Assembly (NCBI RefSeq): GCF_002994745.2
Contig: NC_037090.1
Coordinates: forward strand, 7,995,501 to 8,059,500
DNA: 64,000 nt
From: Rosa chinensis
Taxonomy: Eukaryota; Streptophyta; Magnoliopsida; Rosales; Rosaceae
Reading direction: 5' to 3'
Shown: positions 1 to 12,346 of the stretch, piece after piece
How the letters are laid out: each line of letters begins with the position of its first letter
How positions within the stretch are numbered: the first letter of the stretch is position 1
The notes under the pieces: model-generated
What the model was told of the DNA's origin: nothing
Seen by the model: the letters and a program-made list of their open reading frames with translations, nothing else
Database searches by the model: none
Made by a program: the position numbers and the translations under genes

Positions 1-396
1 AAACGTAGAGGAGAAAGAGCGGTGTAATGTGGTGGATATCCTCTTCCCACAGGAGCCGCAAGCAGTCAAGCACCACTGTTTCTACAATTCGATTGGGACA
101 TGGATGAAGTTGAGGACTTCACTGATGAACTTATAGACGCTGAGGAGTTGAGCGAGGATAAGAAGGAGGCATTCGTGGAGTTTTTGAAGGAGGAAGTAAA
201 GAACGCTAAGAAGAAGAAGAGGGAAGCGAGGAAGAAGAGAATGGAGGACCCAAAGTATCAGGAAGCTAAAACCTATTATGAGAATATAAGGCTAATTTAT
301 AAGATCTACCCAGTACAAACACCAAACACTCCTTTGATAGAGAAGAAGGCTCGTCGTATCAACTTCTACTACGGAAATGCCGATGAGATTATTTGA
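1..396 (+). pseudogene. HIT4-like protein, 3' part of a second copy (partial, frameshifted)
   Basis: An open frame from 100 to the stop at 396 encodes a lysine/glutamate-rich C-terminal region that closely matches the end of the minus-strand HIT4-like gene at 12347-12916 (shared DEVEDFTD, EELSEDKKEAF, KIYPVQ). Homology continues upstream to base 1, where VVDILFPQEP can be read, but in another frame. Between about 55 and 100 this copy is 8 bases longer than the other copy, so the frame is broken there. The two copies also share sequence just past the stop (TTTGAGCTCAGCTCAACTA), so this is a genomic duplicate in opposite orientation. HIT4 family proteins are plant nuclear/chromocentre proteins needed for heat-induced chromatin changes. 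The rest of the gene lies left of the window. A pseudogene is most likely; an alternative splice structure cannot be excluded. Confidence 0.6.
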
Positions 397-1342
397 GCTC
401 AGCTCAACTACAGAACAAGTGATAAATGAATCAAGTAATTAATAAACTCATTATATATTTAGAATTTCACAATTGGTTAGTAAATATTGCTGCTTGTTTA
501 AATTAGACAATTACATATACATACTGTTTGCATCAATTGTTTGCTTGGGATTTACTAGTTACTCATGTAAAAATTAGCCGGTTTTTCATTTCCTTATTTA
601 ATAGAATCTTACACTTGATTTAATTGTCCTTACAATAACAGCTATCCCAAAAAATACTAGTTCAATTCAGCAAACTTGTGTGCTGATCTCTAAACTTAAA
701 TTTCCAACTCCTCTCATCCCAAACAATGCAGCTCCCCAATTACTATGATAGAGAGAGATTGTCACTCAGACAACTGAAGATCTTAAGGAGCAAGTTAACA
801 AGCTCTTGAAAAGATCAGGATGAGAGAGAGAGCTACTTAAGTTATATATGAGAGGTTCATATATACATGTTTGGCTGCTCAATTAACATCTCTAACAAGA
901 GACTGACATGATTGTCGAGAGGAAACAAGCATGGGAACTACATGTGTCCTGCCACTAATCTGATCCTTTCACCTTATACAGATTTTTCACATAAAAAAAA
1001 GTTTTGCCTGTAATCCATTTTCTAATCGACAGATCATATCATGAAAAATTGCCCATGAAGTGAGGGTCAAAAAATTGCCACATTCTATGAACTCATGAAG
1101 CAAACAAAAGGAAAATAAGATTGTAAATAGAACTCTAAGCTACATCAGAGTCAGCTTACTGGAATCCAAATTCCTTTGTACAACGGTTCTACCATTCCTG
1201 TGTGTCCAAGCTATACTGCTTGTAACATCAAGATAGTAGGTAGACAAACCATCCACAAATAACGACACAACTTAACCCTATCCCTCTTTATATTAAAACC
1301 ACCAAAATCTACATTTTGGGGTTATAAGTTTGAACTCAAAAC
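397..1342. other. Intergenic spacer, no gene seen
   Basis: AT-rich spacer between two convergent loci: the HIT4-like fragment ends on the plus strand and MED33 ends on the minus strand. It presumably holds both 3' untranslated regions. A short GA run sits near 820-835. No coding region, RNA gene or element end was recognised. Confidence 0.5.
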
Positions 1343-4300
1343 TCAGCTCAATACATTCACTAGTTCTGCAGCAGACCCTATGGCAGAAGCCCCACCTCTT
1401 TCAAGAAGAGAAAGGGCCAACTCACATTCGTGCCACCCCCTCAATCCACCGGCCAATTTCCTCAGTGTCTCCACCTTCACATCTTTAATCCACGTCGGAG
1501 CAAAGTTTACCATTAATCCCACCAGACAAGAAACATAAGATTTCCATGTAGCAGGATCACAACCAAGTGATATGTTTCCCTCTAAAACGCCTGCCAGAAA
1601 GTCCATATGAATCCCAACAATGCTGGCTCTTCTAGAGAGTGCACATGCTGGCAGCTTGTCTCCAAAGCCCCATTCAATTGAACCTGCCAGAATCACCAGA
1701 TATGCCATTGCATAGCCCTCCATTACACGCGATACGGAACTTGCCTTCCCAAGCTTCTCTTCCTTTGATGAGAGTAACCAGGTTGGAATGGTTTCACGGT
1801 ACAATTCTTGGACCAGTCGGACACCCCCTGCAACACATAAGAGACATGCACCAAGTGTTGCCGCCTCCTTTGCCTTAGAAACAGCCAGAGACAATGATGC
1901 TTGGGTAGAATTCAAGCGAGTGGAGTCAGTGCTTGCCCATTTAGAGGCTAATTTGCAAGCATACTCTGATACAAGCTCTACAATCACATTATTGACATAT
2001 TGGACAACCGGTATTGTCCTGCAGGAGCGAAGGTATAGAAATCCGGGTGCTACAGAAGGATGGGCACTACAGCCTGCTATAGTATAACCCAAAAGACCAC
2101 TCACGCTGCTTTGGCTGGACAACAAAGAGGTTGAAGTGTGGTGGGATCCAAAAAAGGAGGAGAAGCAACTTCTTAGGAGCTGGGCAACAGCATCTTTGTT
2201 TTGTGTAAATACAGAGCGAGAACATGATACCACAATGAAATGATGCCAGCGGCGAACCTTTTGAGCCCACAAACAGCCTACAATTGGCATGCTAGGCCAG
2301 GGGCAACCCGATGCACAGTTCTCCAAGGCTAGCCCAGCAACAGCATGAATGTATTCAACACTTTTCTCAAGTTTAAAAGTAATGGTCAAACTCACAAGAG
2401 CAGCTAGCGGAAGCGGTAGTATTACTGTTGAAATATCTGCAAGGCAGCAAAAAGGTTTTAAGACATTCTTAGGTTAGAATGACATAATGAACATTCAATC
2501 AATCGTAATGATAATTGGTAAGTGACAGAAGTCACAGAACAGATATCTATCAATGCGTATTAACATCTATACTAACAAGAAGTTGACAGTTGAAAGTTGA
2601 AGCATCTTCTTCCCCACCCCCCCCAAAAGAGAATATATTAATTCTGAATTTGCTTTCCCTTCCTCCCTTAAATATGAAGTAATGTTTGAGGCAGAGTATC
2701 TTTTATACATATATTTAAGGAATTTAACTCAAAATGACGCGTAAAAGAACTTAACAAGTTCATTATATTTTTCATGCATCAGTGCTAAGATACTAAGAAA
2801 GGTTTATAAATTCATATGTAGTCACATTATGTATACACATAAATTGTTAAGGACTTACTAGATCCAACACAAAGCTTTAAGATTGTATAGATTATCTAAA
2901 AATTTAATCAGCTGTTAAGTTTTAGACACCTAAGAGCTTCAAAGATACTTTTTTTCTTTTCATTTTCTTCTCTAAATGTATGACTTGAACATATTCATGG
3001 CATGCATGTCTGCAGCTAGAGCCCTAGAATAGAATAGTCAGAGTGAATCCTAGCTACAATATGCAGACAAATAGAATAGGATGAAAAGAAATGGCAGGTA
3101 CTACCAGTGAAACAGCTTGGAACACTGACACCAACAGCTTCAAGTATTTCTTTTATTTCAGACTCGACTGATTTAAGAATCGCTGCTGGACTAGGCCAAT
3201 CTGTTCCATTCATAGGAACTGGTTTCCATATACCACGAGTGACTTCTGCAGAGAAGTAACTGATAATAGTAGCAAGAGAAGCAGGTAGAAATTCAACTAG
3301 GTCTCTCAAGCCTGCAAGCATTTAAAGGCTCATGAGAAGGAATTTTGATGAATAAAACCTAAAAGAAGTTAAGTCCAAAATGATACAGAACCACAGGTAT
3401 TCCAAGTACCATTAGGACGGATGAATAATAAATGAGGGAGAAAAAGAACAAATAATAAGCCTTGACTAACTGCAGTAGCATGATGGCATCCAACTAACCA
3501 GTGGTTAAGTCCCGAGATGAAAGCCTGCCATGGGAACAAGCAGTTAAAATAGCCTCGAGAACAAAAGGAATGGCTTCCAACACGTCCCAAGCAGGAAGCA
3601 TCAGTCTCTGATTCACATCCTCCCCAACATCTACAGGGGAGCCACTTGATGGTGCAGGAGAATTACTTGATGGGGTTCTACTTCTAGTCATTTTCCAGTA
3701 AATCATACTCAAAATTTTATTAGCAACTTCATGAACAGGATTTCCACTGGAGAGAGCAGAAAGTGTTGAAGCTACACAAGATTTGTTTTGACTATACCAG
3801 GCTTGTAGTTTTGGATATGAATCAATGTACATCGGTTTTTCAGATGCTGATTCATTTTGATGCGCACTACTGTTTGTTTCATTCCAGGCAGAGGCAACAT
3901 GGTTATTGTGCAATATCAAAAGATACTCCAAAGTCAGCTCACCTACTACTGCTCCTCCTCTCTCTGCAATGAATTGCTCAAGAGGTGGTCTATAGAATTT
4001 CCATAGACGAAGAAGAAAAAGAAATGCTAGTGAAAAAACCATGTAAACGGAGGACTCATCACCCATGCTTGACTTGTTATTTGATGTAGGCTTTAGGGAT
4101 CCAAGGTCCTCACATATTGGAATTAAAGAAGCTGCCACTTCGGGGACCTGTAATAGACAAAAGTTTTTGAATGCATAAGAATGCCTCAACCTCAATTATA
4201 TATTACTTAACAGAAACTTAAAGGCGATACCATAGATACAGCCAGGAATGAATCCACTCACCATACCATGCAATGAAAGTATATGAACTGTATCAACAGT

Positions 4301-7300
4301 GGAAGCTTCAAAAAGGATAGCACTCAGCATTGACATATGATCAATTAAGTGACTTGGTCCAGTATGGTTGGGAGGTACAGGAGGACAAAGAAGCTTAACC
4401 ACAAACTGCACCACATGTTCCTGAAATAACAATCAGGAAGAAAAATATATTTCTTTTAATTTAAGTTTTCTTAAAACCATAACACGCTTAAAGTTTAGTA
4501 CTTCAAGCCCAGGAGATTTGAGGTATATTAGTAAACTGAAGAGAGAAAAGAGGATAAAAGTAACAATAACAATAACAATAATAAATATAGAAATAAGGCC
4601 ATTGTAGATGTAAGAGAACATCAAATATAAGAATATCCAGTAGTACTGCATAGTTGTTCAACCTGAATGTTCCATCCACTTCTGAGGGATGCACCACACA
4701 GGATCTTTGCAGCTGCCGACTTCTCCTCTTGTGACCCATTTAGTGCAATATGATATAACTTCTCTATCTCTTCTAAACTTGAGCAGGAGATAAAAGAAAG
4801 AAAGAAAACTCATCAGCTAAGATTAGCTGGTCTTACAAAGTTACAATTAAATTTAGATATTATGCATGATACCTTGAAGCTGGGGTCATGATAAGAGAGT
4901 TTATAAGGGAATCCCTCAATGGTGCTCCTTCCATGAATGTTGACCATGGTGACTTTTGAACCGATGATGTATTCAATGGTGAGATCATGGATGCAGACAC
5001 ATATCCAGGCCAAAAATATGCTGATATGTCGATTAAATTTCTTGCAATGCAAGCTTCCACAATCAGGTGCCTCATGTCACCACCTGAAGCAGAAATTAAT
5101 TAATTGCAAACATATGACAGAAAGCACCCAACCAAATTGACTAGATGGTAAATAGATCCATGTTTATATGCTTCTTCTTCTTTTTAACTAACGATACTTA
5201 CCGAAATCAAATAAATTGATCAAATCATAATGTGTGGTCAGATTACAAGTGCACAGCAAATTTCCAAAATATACCTGCTTTTATACAAGTATCACCACAG
5301 CTGCCTCCACCTGATGCATCCTTTTCATTGTTAGAATTATGTATAAAGCGAGCTGCTTTTGTTGCTGCACTATTTGCTGAATCAGAGACTGATGAAGGAG
5401 GGCATAGGAGGCCAGAGAAGTTCCCAAGGACTTTGAGAGAAGAAATCAGTCCATGTTTCCTTGAAGTATTTGCTTTGCTATTCATTTCATGTCCATCTCC
5501 GTTCTCCGCATTCCCGGAAGCTGTATCTTTAAGAGATGAGGAATTCAAGTTGGCCTCATCCTCCAAAACCTTAGCAATTGCCAAGGGGACAATAGACAAA
5601 AGGACACAAAGACGTGACTCGAGATGTGGTACAGGGCCTTCAAGAGGATCACGTTCCTGAAAACAAATATCGAAGAAGAAAGTAAATATTTATTAGTTTT
5701 CTCTTCCCTGTTAAAGATATTTTAACATGGATTAGTCTCAACTCGTTGCACTAGCCGAAGGGCTGAGAGCCAGAGTGCTAGGAAGGTTTCTTGCCAGCTA
5801 GCCTGGTTAATTACTTGGAGCTTCATAATTCCTTCTGCAGTTAGGTCAGTGAAGTTAGGAATTAATTTAATGTGAGAGATTTCTTAAATATTTGTTTTGC
5901 ATACATTTACAAACATACATACAGAAATTATATCAGATATTCATATAAGATTTTTCAAAAGGATTTACCTGCATGTATATTAATAGCTGATTTAATAGAA
6001 AGCTGTTTTCCATCCATTGTATTCTCCATGTATATATCTAAAGGAACCCAACAAGTAGAAGGACCAAATCCAGAGTTAAAGTGAAATGGTGGCTTCTGAG
6101 ATCCAATATCAAGAAGCACTCCAATGAGCTGGCGCTTATTCAACTGGTATTCAAAGCCCAAGACTCTCTGTAGTTGCACTGACAATCTTGCCAATAGTTG
6201 CACTGCAGAATTCAAATCTGAGGATGCAAATTGACGAGCTTCAAGAAACCGTAGCCTCTGCAGGAGGCCATTGAATTTTTCAGGCCTATGAGTACAATTC
6301 AATTACAAAACAACATGCTATCAGTCTCAGTGTGAAGCACTTACTACAGTACAGAAATGCAACAGATTATAATACTATTAACGCCAAAATGCAGTTAATC
6401 ATATAACAGCCAAAATATTGAAGATGATGAAGTTATTAAGAATGGAAAACATACATATTCAAGTGAACAAGGCGAAGCAGAACCAAAGCTTTTCTGCTTT
6501 CTGTCAGCTTTCCCAGCACCTCTATGGCCAAAAAAGAATTCATTGTCCTAATCCTTTCCTGATGTTCGTTACTTATAAACTTCTCATTTCCTATAGAATC
6601 TATCCCACCATCATGGTCACTTGAACCTCCAAAAGCTAATCTTGGTCTCTTTCGAGATGTCTTCAACCCCCAATCATCCAATGTGCTATCAATTAAGCTG
6701 ATGATGATACTGAAAAAGAACAAGACCAGTGCATGTCCAAACTCCACAACACGAACCTTGTATGTCTCAGAAAGCTGAAGAGCAAGATCGACCGATTCTG
6801 CTATCCTGCAACGTAGAAAAGCAAAGCACTTCAGCAATTCATTGTATAGAATTAGTGCAAAACACATGCGAGCAATGCCTACATTCCTTTCGCACTGTAT
6901 TTTGGCAATTGTTATGAAACAAGAATAAACCATTTACACTTATCATGGAATCTCGTCCACTAAGTTAGTAACTTGAAATCTAATAGGGAAAACCAAAAGT
7001 ACTACAGCTAATCATTCAATTGATTCAAATATGAACCCCATGCCAGCAATTTCCACATTCCTTTTGCAAGCATTTCAGCCAATATTATGACCAGAACTAA
7101 ACCATATACACCAAACATCAAATCTCTTCCACTAGGTTTTTAACTTAAAATCTAATAGTGAGAAGCAAAAGTACTCCAGCAAATCATTCAATTATTGGAG
7201 TGCAAAACCCATGCTAGCATTGCCTACATTCCTTTGGCAAGCATCTCAGCTAATGTTATAAGCCAAAACTAAACCATATACATCAAAGATAAAAACTTTT

Positions 7301-7980
7301 CCACTGGGTACTTCAGCAATTCATTCAATTGATTCAATGCAACCCATACTAGCAACGCCTGCATTCTTTCTGCAAGCATTTCAGCCAATGCTACCACCAC
7401 TAAACGTATATATACATTAAAGATGAAAACTTCCAATAAAGACTACACCAAATTCAATAATCACAACTAAAGACTCTAACTTTTTAAATGAAATTAGCTA
7501 ACTCACTTTTCTTTGTGCCCATCTGGAGCAATTGGATCAAATGAAAATGCATACCGCCGCAAAAGCTCAAGAAACAGCCTATAAGCTTCTGGTTGAGACC
7601 GCCGTTGAGGAATCACCCTGTAAAACATAGACAATGTATAAGCACAAATTGGACAAGAAAGAAATGGAACACTAAAATTTATAGAGAGAGAGAGAGAGAG
7701 AGAGAAAAGAGAGAGGTCTGAACCTGGCAGAGAGGAGAGAGAGGACATGAAGAGGAGAGAGGAGACCAGACGAGAGACAAAAGTCGAGAAATTTCCAGAG
7801 ACAAGGTTTGCTGTGCCGAAAACAGAGTTGGGTCACCACAACCTCCCCCAACTCAATGCTGGGCGCTGCCTCCACACATTGGCCCAATTCCATGGCCCAA
7901 ATCACCACACTCTCCTCCTTCCCCTTCGCCGCCTCCGTCACAAGCTCCACCAACCGCCGCTGCAATTCGACACTACCCAT
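1343..7980 (-). CDS. MED33: Mediator of RNA polymerase II transcription subunit 33 (REF4/RFR1-like)
   Basis: Twelve exons can be placed by homology and GT/AG sites: 7980-7724, 7617-7507, 6805-6455, 6285-5969, 5834-5743, 5656-5275, 5083-4873, 4777-4663, 4420-4262, 4147-3499, 3311-3105, 2436-1343. Together they give 3,945 nt, in frame throughout, about 1,314 residues, the usual size for plant MED33A/B. Family landmarks are SQPEAYRLFLELLRRYAF in exon 2, VRVVEFGHALVLFFFS and LIDSTLDDWGL in exon 3, ASWQETFLALWLSALRLVQR in the small exon at 5834-5743, VPHLESRLCVLLSIVPLAI in exon 6, CPWPSMPIVGCLWAQKVRRW in the last exon, and the C-terminal GGASAIGSAAELVN. A GTG codon in the same frame lies five codons upstream, but the ATG at 7980 is the natural start. 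MED33 is a plant Mediator tail subunit that acts in the nucleus; REF4/RFR1 repress phenylpropanoid biosynthesis genes. No inactivating change was seen. Confidence 0.93.
6823..7440. repeat. Degenerate tandem repeat in MED33 intron 2, about four units
   Basis: Units of roughly 140-185 bp recur across the intron. Each carries a block like GCAAGCATTTCAGCCAAT, then an AAACCATATACA-like block, a TTCCACTA block and an ATTCATTCAATTGATTC block. The outermost unit starts within about 20 bases of the exon 3 acceptor side (6805). The units have diverged, so this is an old expansion of intronic sequence and not coding. Confidence 0.6.
7680..7735. repeat. GA/TC-rich tract at the MED33 exon 1 donor
   Basis: An uninterrupted (GA)n stretch at about 7682-7704, followed by purine-rich sequence, lies in intron 1 immediately downstream of the exon 1 donor (7723-7722) on the coding strand, where it reads as polypyrimidine. 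Confidence 0.7.
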
Positions 7981-8300
7981 TTTTTTGGGGCCCACAGTCC
8001 TAGTTCTACTCTATAAACACACTTTCAATGTGAAGGTGGTGGTGGTGGTGGTGGTGGTTGTGATATGTGTGACTCTAATTTTTGTACACAAGGAAGTGGG
8101 GAGGGCACCTACCACGCCTACTCTGGAACTCTCTCACTCACTCCATTCAATTCAAACGGTTAGATTTTGGTGCGAAAGATGTGTACGCCTGTGTCACGTA
8201 GTTTTTACCGGTCAACATCGCCATTGATGCGTTCTATAAAATTTGGCCCACTCTGCGCTGCACTGCACCCTATTGTGTTTTGGGCCTCGGACCTAACAAC
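7981..8300 (-). promoter_or_regulatory. MED33 promoter/5' UTR region
   Basis: Upstream of the MED33 ATG there is a (GGT)n run at about 8034-8058, a TTTATAG-type box at about 8010-8015, another at about 8232-8238, and two TGGGCC (site II/TCP-type) motifs near 8245 and 8282. Site II motifs are common in promoters of constitutively expressed plant genes. The transcription start is not visible from sequence alone. Part of this block is duplicated at 23571 onward, where one of the two TGGGCC motifs is lost. Confidence 0.45.
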
Positions 8301-8582
8301 GATACTACCCGGTGTGTGTAGATAACTAGATATGGCTCAACTACTACTCAAATAGTTGTTAATAATTGAGCAAAAGCTTCATCATGGATGACGGAAGAGC
8401 TTGATTAGATGGTGTTCTGCGGCTGTAATTTGCTTTTATGTTATGGTAGGGATGGCAATCTTTCAAGAAATTTGTGTGTTCAAAATTACGTTGTAGGCAG
8501 GTTTAGGGGTGAAATCCAGGATTAGAGGCAAAAATGGGAAAGACTTTAATCTCCAAAATAGTTCGTGAATAGGGTTTCACAC

Positions 8583-8825
8583 TTGGTAACCACCACAGGT
8601 GGTCGAGGTGGTAACAGTCTCTAAGTGTGGAACCCCCACATCCGGGTTCGAATCCTGCTGATGTTTATTGGTGTTAAATTTCAATATATTCTTGGTGACC
8701 ATGAGGGTGGAAGCGTTCTGACATGATCCCTTTGCACGGATTAGTCTCTGGGAGGGGGGGGGCATGACGTGTGCATCTGTAATTGGTTGTGGATTTAATG
8801 AGATTGAGACCATAATCATCATGAT
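8583..8825 (+). mobile_element. tRNA-derived SINE
   Basis: The head resembles a tRNA with RNA polymerase III promoter boxes: an A-box-like GTGGTCGAGGTGG at about 8599-8611 and a near-perfect B box GGTTCGAATCC at 8645-8655. A unique body follows. The block is missing from the homologous copy at 23571-24935, consistent with an insertion after the duplication. The exact 3' end and target duplication were not resolved. Confidence 0.7.
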
Positions 8826-9135
8826 TGGCCCCCTCAATTACTCAGCTATGCATGAACATGAACTGATGAAAGCAATAAGAAATAATAATATATTTCACAC
8901 TTGTATAGTTTAATTTATTTATCTAATCTATTAATAAATGCTTGTGAAAAAATAAAAAGAAGACCTAAATGAATACTGTAAAAGAAAACATTAATACGTA
9001 ACTTAAAATATTAAAACTTGATTTACAACTGATAAATATATCTCACTTTAAATTAATTTTTATAACAGATTTTTTTGTCAAAAATACTTCATCATTTTTA
9101 GGCCCCCCACATGTAACTTTCTAGTTCCGCCCCTG
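8826..9135. mobile_element. Possible second insertion next to the SINE
   Basis: This stretch is also absent from copy B of the duplication. It is bounded by the similar, inverted-looking strings GGCCCCCTCAATTACT (about 8826) and AGGCCCCCCACATGTAA (about 9100). The interior is AT-rich without coding potential. Element class unknown. Confidence 0.3.
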
Positions 9136-10174
9136 TTGGTAACTGATATATACAATCCATAAAAACGTGATTGGTATTATGACTATTATCTAAATCGGTT
9201 ACGTACTGGATTGTTATGATAGTCAAATCACTCTTACATCAATGGACTAAGCAGCAAAACCTCGTACCTTGTCACTACTATTTATTCAACCTTTTATGTG
9301 AAATTAAAGTATTTAAGCTAACCCTAGTGCTATATATATTATCAGTAATGAACTGAATACAAATGGTACACTAGTTTCCAACAAGTATCGTTTACTTGTT
9401 CGTAACGCAACCACAGGTCTACAAGCAAGAAATCAAAACACAAAGTTAATTGGCAAAACCATTTTGAAGAATTTTTTTTTTAATTTTTAATTTTTAATTT
9501 TTTGTTAGAATCAGCCATTTTTGAAGCTTGAACAAGTAGGATTTTGGATTATTTTTTTTTTTTTACGGGTGCATGTGTTTGGTGGAGTGCTATGACAAAA
9601 ATTGCTTTATGAGTGTGTGCATGTGTTTGAGAAGTCACGTGTTCAAGCCTCATCAATGGTGAAGAGAGGCGGGGAAAAAACAAAAAAAAAACCACATTAC
9701 TTAGAAAAAGAAATTATGGTCACTCTCCACAATAGGGTGCGGTAAACATGAAAAAGATCGATTAATTCCAAGTAAAAGTCTTATACATGATCCCTTCGAT
9801 CGTGATAAAGAAATTCTCATTCATGTTTTTTCTATTTTGAAAAAGATCCCTTATACTTTGAGCACCATAAAAGCATTATGAATTTTGTTTGATAATTTCT
9901 TTCAGCAGTTTACCCACCATTCACCATTGGACACTTGGTAATTTCGATGGCAATACAAGGAACCCTAATTTGGGCTCATGATACGAGCCTACGTGGAGAT
10001 GCAATTGAAGAAGGACCCGCTCTGATACCATGTTAAACAGTGACAAGCGTGGCCCGTGGCCCACCATTGTACTGATACTGTCACAACTTAACCACCTGTT
10101 AGGTATTGAGTTTTAATCACAAAATGCCTCGGTACAATTGGGTGAGATCCACCCACTTATAAGTTATATTTTAT

Positions 10175-11655
10175 GGGTGTTTCTAAATGTACCCAGCAAA
10201 GTTCTTAGTACACCCAGCAAATTTTTTATTTAAAAATATATCTAACTAAACCACCAAATTTCCTAAACTAACCTTATCTAGCACCCAGCAAAAGAAACAC
10301 AGCGATGAAAACTTCCCAGAGTTAGGTATTGTCCTTCAATCATGACTCTTGAACCTCTCATTTCATGTCCTCATGGATTGAATTTGTGGGATATATGCTA
10401 ATTTACAGAGAAGGGGAGAATTCCTGCAATTGGAATAGGCTAGTTGTCTTCGAAGAACTAGCAGCGGTAAGCTTTGCCAAAGCACAGGAAACCGCCGTGA
10501 CGGATCAGTTCGTGGCCCAGCTGATTAAAGAGCTGCAAGGGACTGATTTTTGGAAGCTACGACATACTCTCTTGGGATACAAGAGTACGTTGAAGCTGCA
10601 ACCTTCTGTAAATTCTGCAAGACCGGGACTCTTTTGAATCTTGATGAGATGAATGCTACTTTGCTACCACTCAGTGATCCGTCTCTTGAGCCTTTGCAGA
10701 TCAATGTCTTTGACTATCTCCTAGGGCTTGCAGATTTGACTAGAAAGCTGATGCGGTTGGCAATTGGTCGAATTTCAGATGGTGAAGTTGAATTTGCTGA
10801 GGACATATGCAAGTTTATGCGTGAAAATTTACAATGAACTGACCCTAGTTGTCCCCTTTATGGATGATAGTAATGACATGAAGACGAAAATGGATACAAT
10901 GCTTCAAAGTGTAATGAAGATAGAGAATGCTTGCTTCAATGTTCATGTTAGGGAATCAGAGTATATGCCTCTACTTGACTCCGAGGATCCAACTTCCTTT
11001 TTATTGGGAGTGCCCAGTGTTGATATATGATGCTTGATTTCGAGGAACAAGGATGGGAGATGCACTCTTTAGTGGAAAACATTTTTAGTACATCCTTGTC
11101 GCTGACGCGCACCCAGCTGACAAGAGATTGCCACTTGTTTTGAGGAAAAAACACCTCGATGTTTTCTTTGGAGAGCAGTAAGCTTTTGAAACAGTTTCTC
11201 TAATTTCCTGAAATGGATGAGGATTACTTAGATTTGAATAGCTTGGTGAAAACTCAGCGAAAAAGGTGTTAGACATGAGGTTCACATTAGAATGCAGGAG
11301 CAGCCTTTTACTGTTAAGCCAAAATGAAATCGAAGTATGTTTAATTTCTTGTACACTATCTATCTGAGTTGATTACCTTTTTATAAAAAATAAAAAAAAG
11401 TCTAAACTTCCTCTCGCACTCTTATCTACTCTGGTTTGATCAGAATTAGATTTGTAATCAAATCCAATCTGTTGTACTTGTACCAGACACAGCCACAGTA
11501 CCTCCGCTTTGAAGTTTCATTGTTGTGTTGTGTTTTTTTGTTGGGTACAAGATAAGGGCAGTTTGGGAAAGTAATTGGTTTAATTAGATATATTTAAAAA
11601 CAAATAAATTTGCTGGGTATACTAAGAAGTTTGCTGGGTACATTTAGAAACACCC
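10175..11655 (+). mobile_element. Non-autonomous TIR transposon carrying a captured host gene copy
   Basis: The ends form terminal inverted repeats of about 90 bp. Each begins GGGTGTTTCTAAATGTACCC and repeats a CCCAGCAAA motif twice. The element is flanked by a perfect 8 bp target duplication, TATTTTAT (10167-10174 and 11656-11663). An 8 bp duplication fits hAT elements, while the long TIRs resemble Mutator-like ones, so the superfamily is left open. No transposase is present; the cargo is a TRAX pseudogene. Confidence 0.85.
10441..11030 (+). pseudogene. Translin-associated factor X (TRAX) retrocopy, frameshifted
   Basis: Continuous homology to plant TRAX runs across three frames: VTDQFVAQLIKELQGTDFWK in one, then EYVEAATFCKFCKTGTLLNL through DYLLGLADLTRKLMRLAIGR in a second, then LTLVVPFMDDSNDMKTKMD through FLLGVPSVDI and a stop at 11030 in the third. 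Frameshifts fall near 10560 and 10825. TRAX pairs with translin in the C3PO nuclease. No intron interrupts the match, although plant TRAX genes have several, so a cDNA-derived copy is likely. An A-rich tract at about 11385-11400 may be the remnant of a poly(A) tail. It cannot make a full protein. Confidence 0.85.
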
Positions 11656-11701
11656 TATTTTATTTGTCACTTTTCCAATGTGAGATCTTTCCTCTCCAAC
11701 A

Positions 11702-12346
11702 GAGAGATTACTGCAAATAAGACTAAACAAATTATATATAGATACATGCTTCTATGGTAAGCTAGAAATACATGACCAGATCAATGATGTTTGATTTAAC
11801 CAGAATATTTAGCTGAGAAGTCGATTCCACTATTCTGTGGCCTTGGATGGTAATAAATCACGTCATTTTAAGGCCAGAGAAGTCGATATTCATCATCCGA
11901 ATGAACTTTAGGGAGACTAAATAGTGGGATAATGATTTAGGGAATTTGCTCAGGATTCGTAGTAAAGAAGACGTTTTTCAATTTTTGCGGTGATCAGTAT
12001 ATCAATAGACAAATATCAGACCAAATCTCTCATTCTATGCAGATGAACAGAGACACAACTGATTTTATGTCCATAAATCAGATTAGGTACTACTCCTCTC
12101 ATGCTTCAAGCATAGAACACAAAAGAACTGTTTAAAAGGCAATGAATTCCTGCGAATTGACTTTAATAGAAAAGCATGTGTAGCATCGTCTTCCCAGGTT
12201 TATTTCCTTGAGTTGCATCCATACTGTAACGATCTACATAAGACAATGTGTCTATCTTTTCACACTTGGAACTCATCAATCACCAAGCAGTAGTTGATAA
12301 CTTGATATAATGAGTTAATGACACTTCTTCTCTAGTTGAGCTGAGC
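11702..12346. other. Spacer downstream of the HIT4-like gene
   Basis: AT-rich spacer, likely including the 3' untranslated region of the minus-strand HIT4-like gene next to 12346. No other feature recognised. Confidence 0.4.

Larger units (their letters stand above)
8150..9905. repeat. Duplicated block, copy A (MED33 upstream region)
   Basis: From about 8165 this block aligns in direct orientation with 23571-24935. Shared tracts include GAAAGATGTGTACGCCTGTG, AGCAAAAGCTTCATCATGGA, AACCCTAGTGCTATATATAT and GTTTACTTGTTC. Copy A has an extra 0.55 kb or so (about 8580-9130) that copy B lacks, starting with a SINE. It holds no open gene. Confidence 0.8.
10009..11701 (-). mobile_element. Short LTR with primer-binding site (TRIM/copia-like), split by a nested element
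   Basis: On the minus strand an LTR starts TGTTGGAGAGG at 11701 and ends with TTTAACA at 10031. It is followed directly by TGGTATCAGAGCGGGTCC, a match to the primer-binding site for initiator methionine tRNA. Removing the nested insertion (10175-11655 and one copy of its target duplication) leaves an LTR of about 180 bp. No partner LTR or polypurine tract was found to the left, so the element is a truncated relic. Confidence 0.65.

Noticed and set aside
1639..2087. Plus-strand frames of 79 and 99 codons
   Set aside because: Antisense to the last MED33 exon.
5232..5660. 142-codon plus-strand frame
   Set aside because: Antisense to the MED33 exon at 5656-5275.
7980..7995. Longer MED33 start at 7995
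   Set aside because: That codon is GTG; the ATG at 7980 is the credible start.
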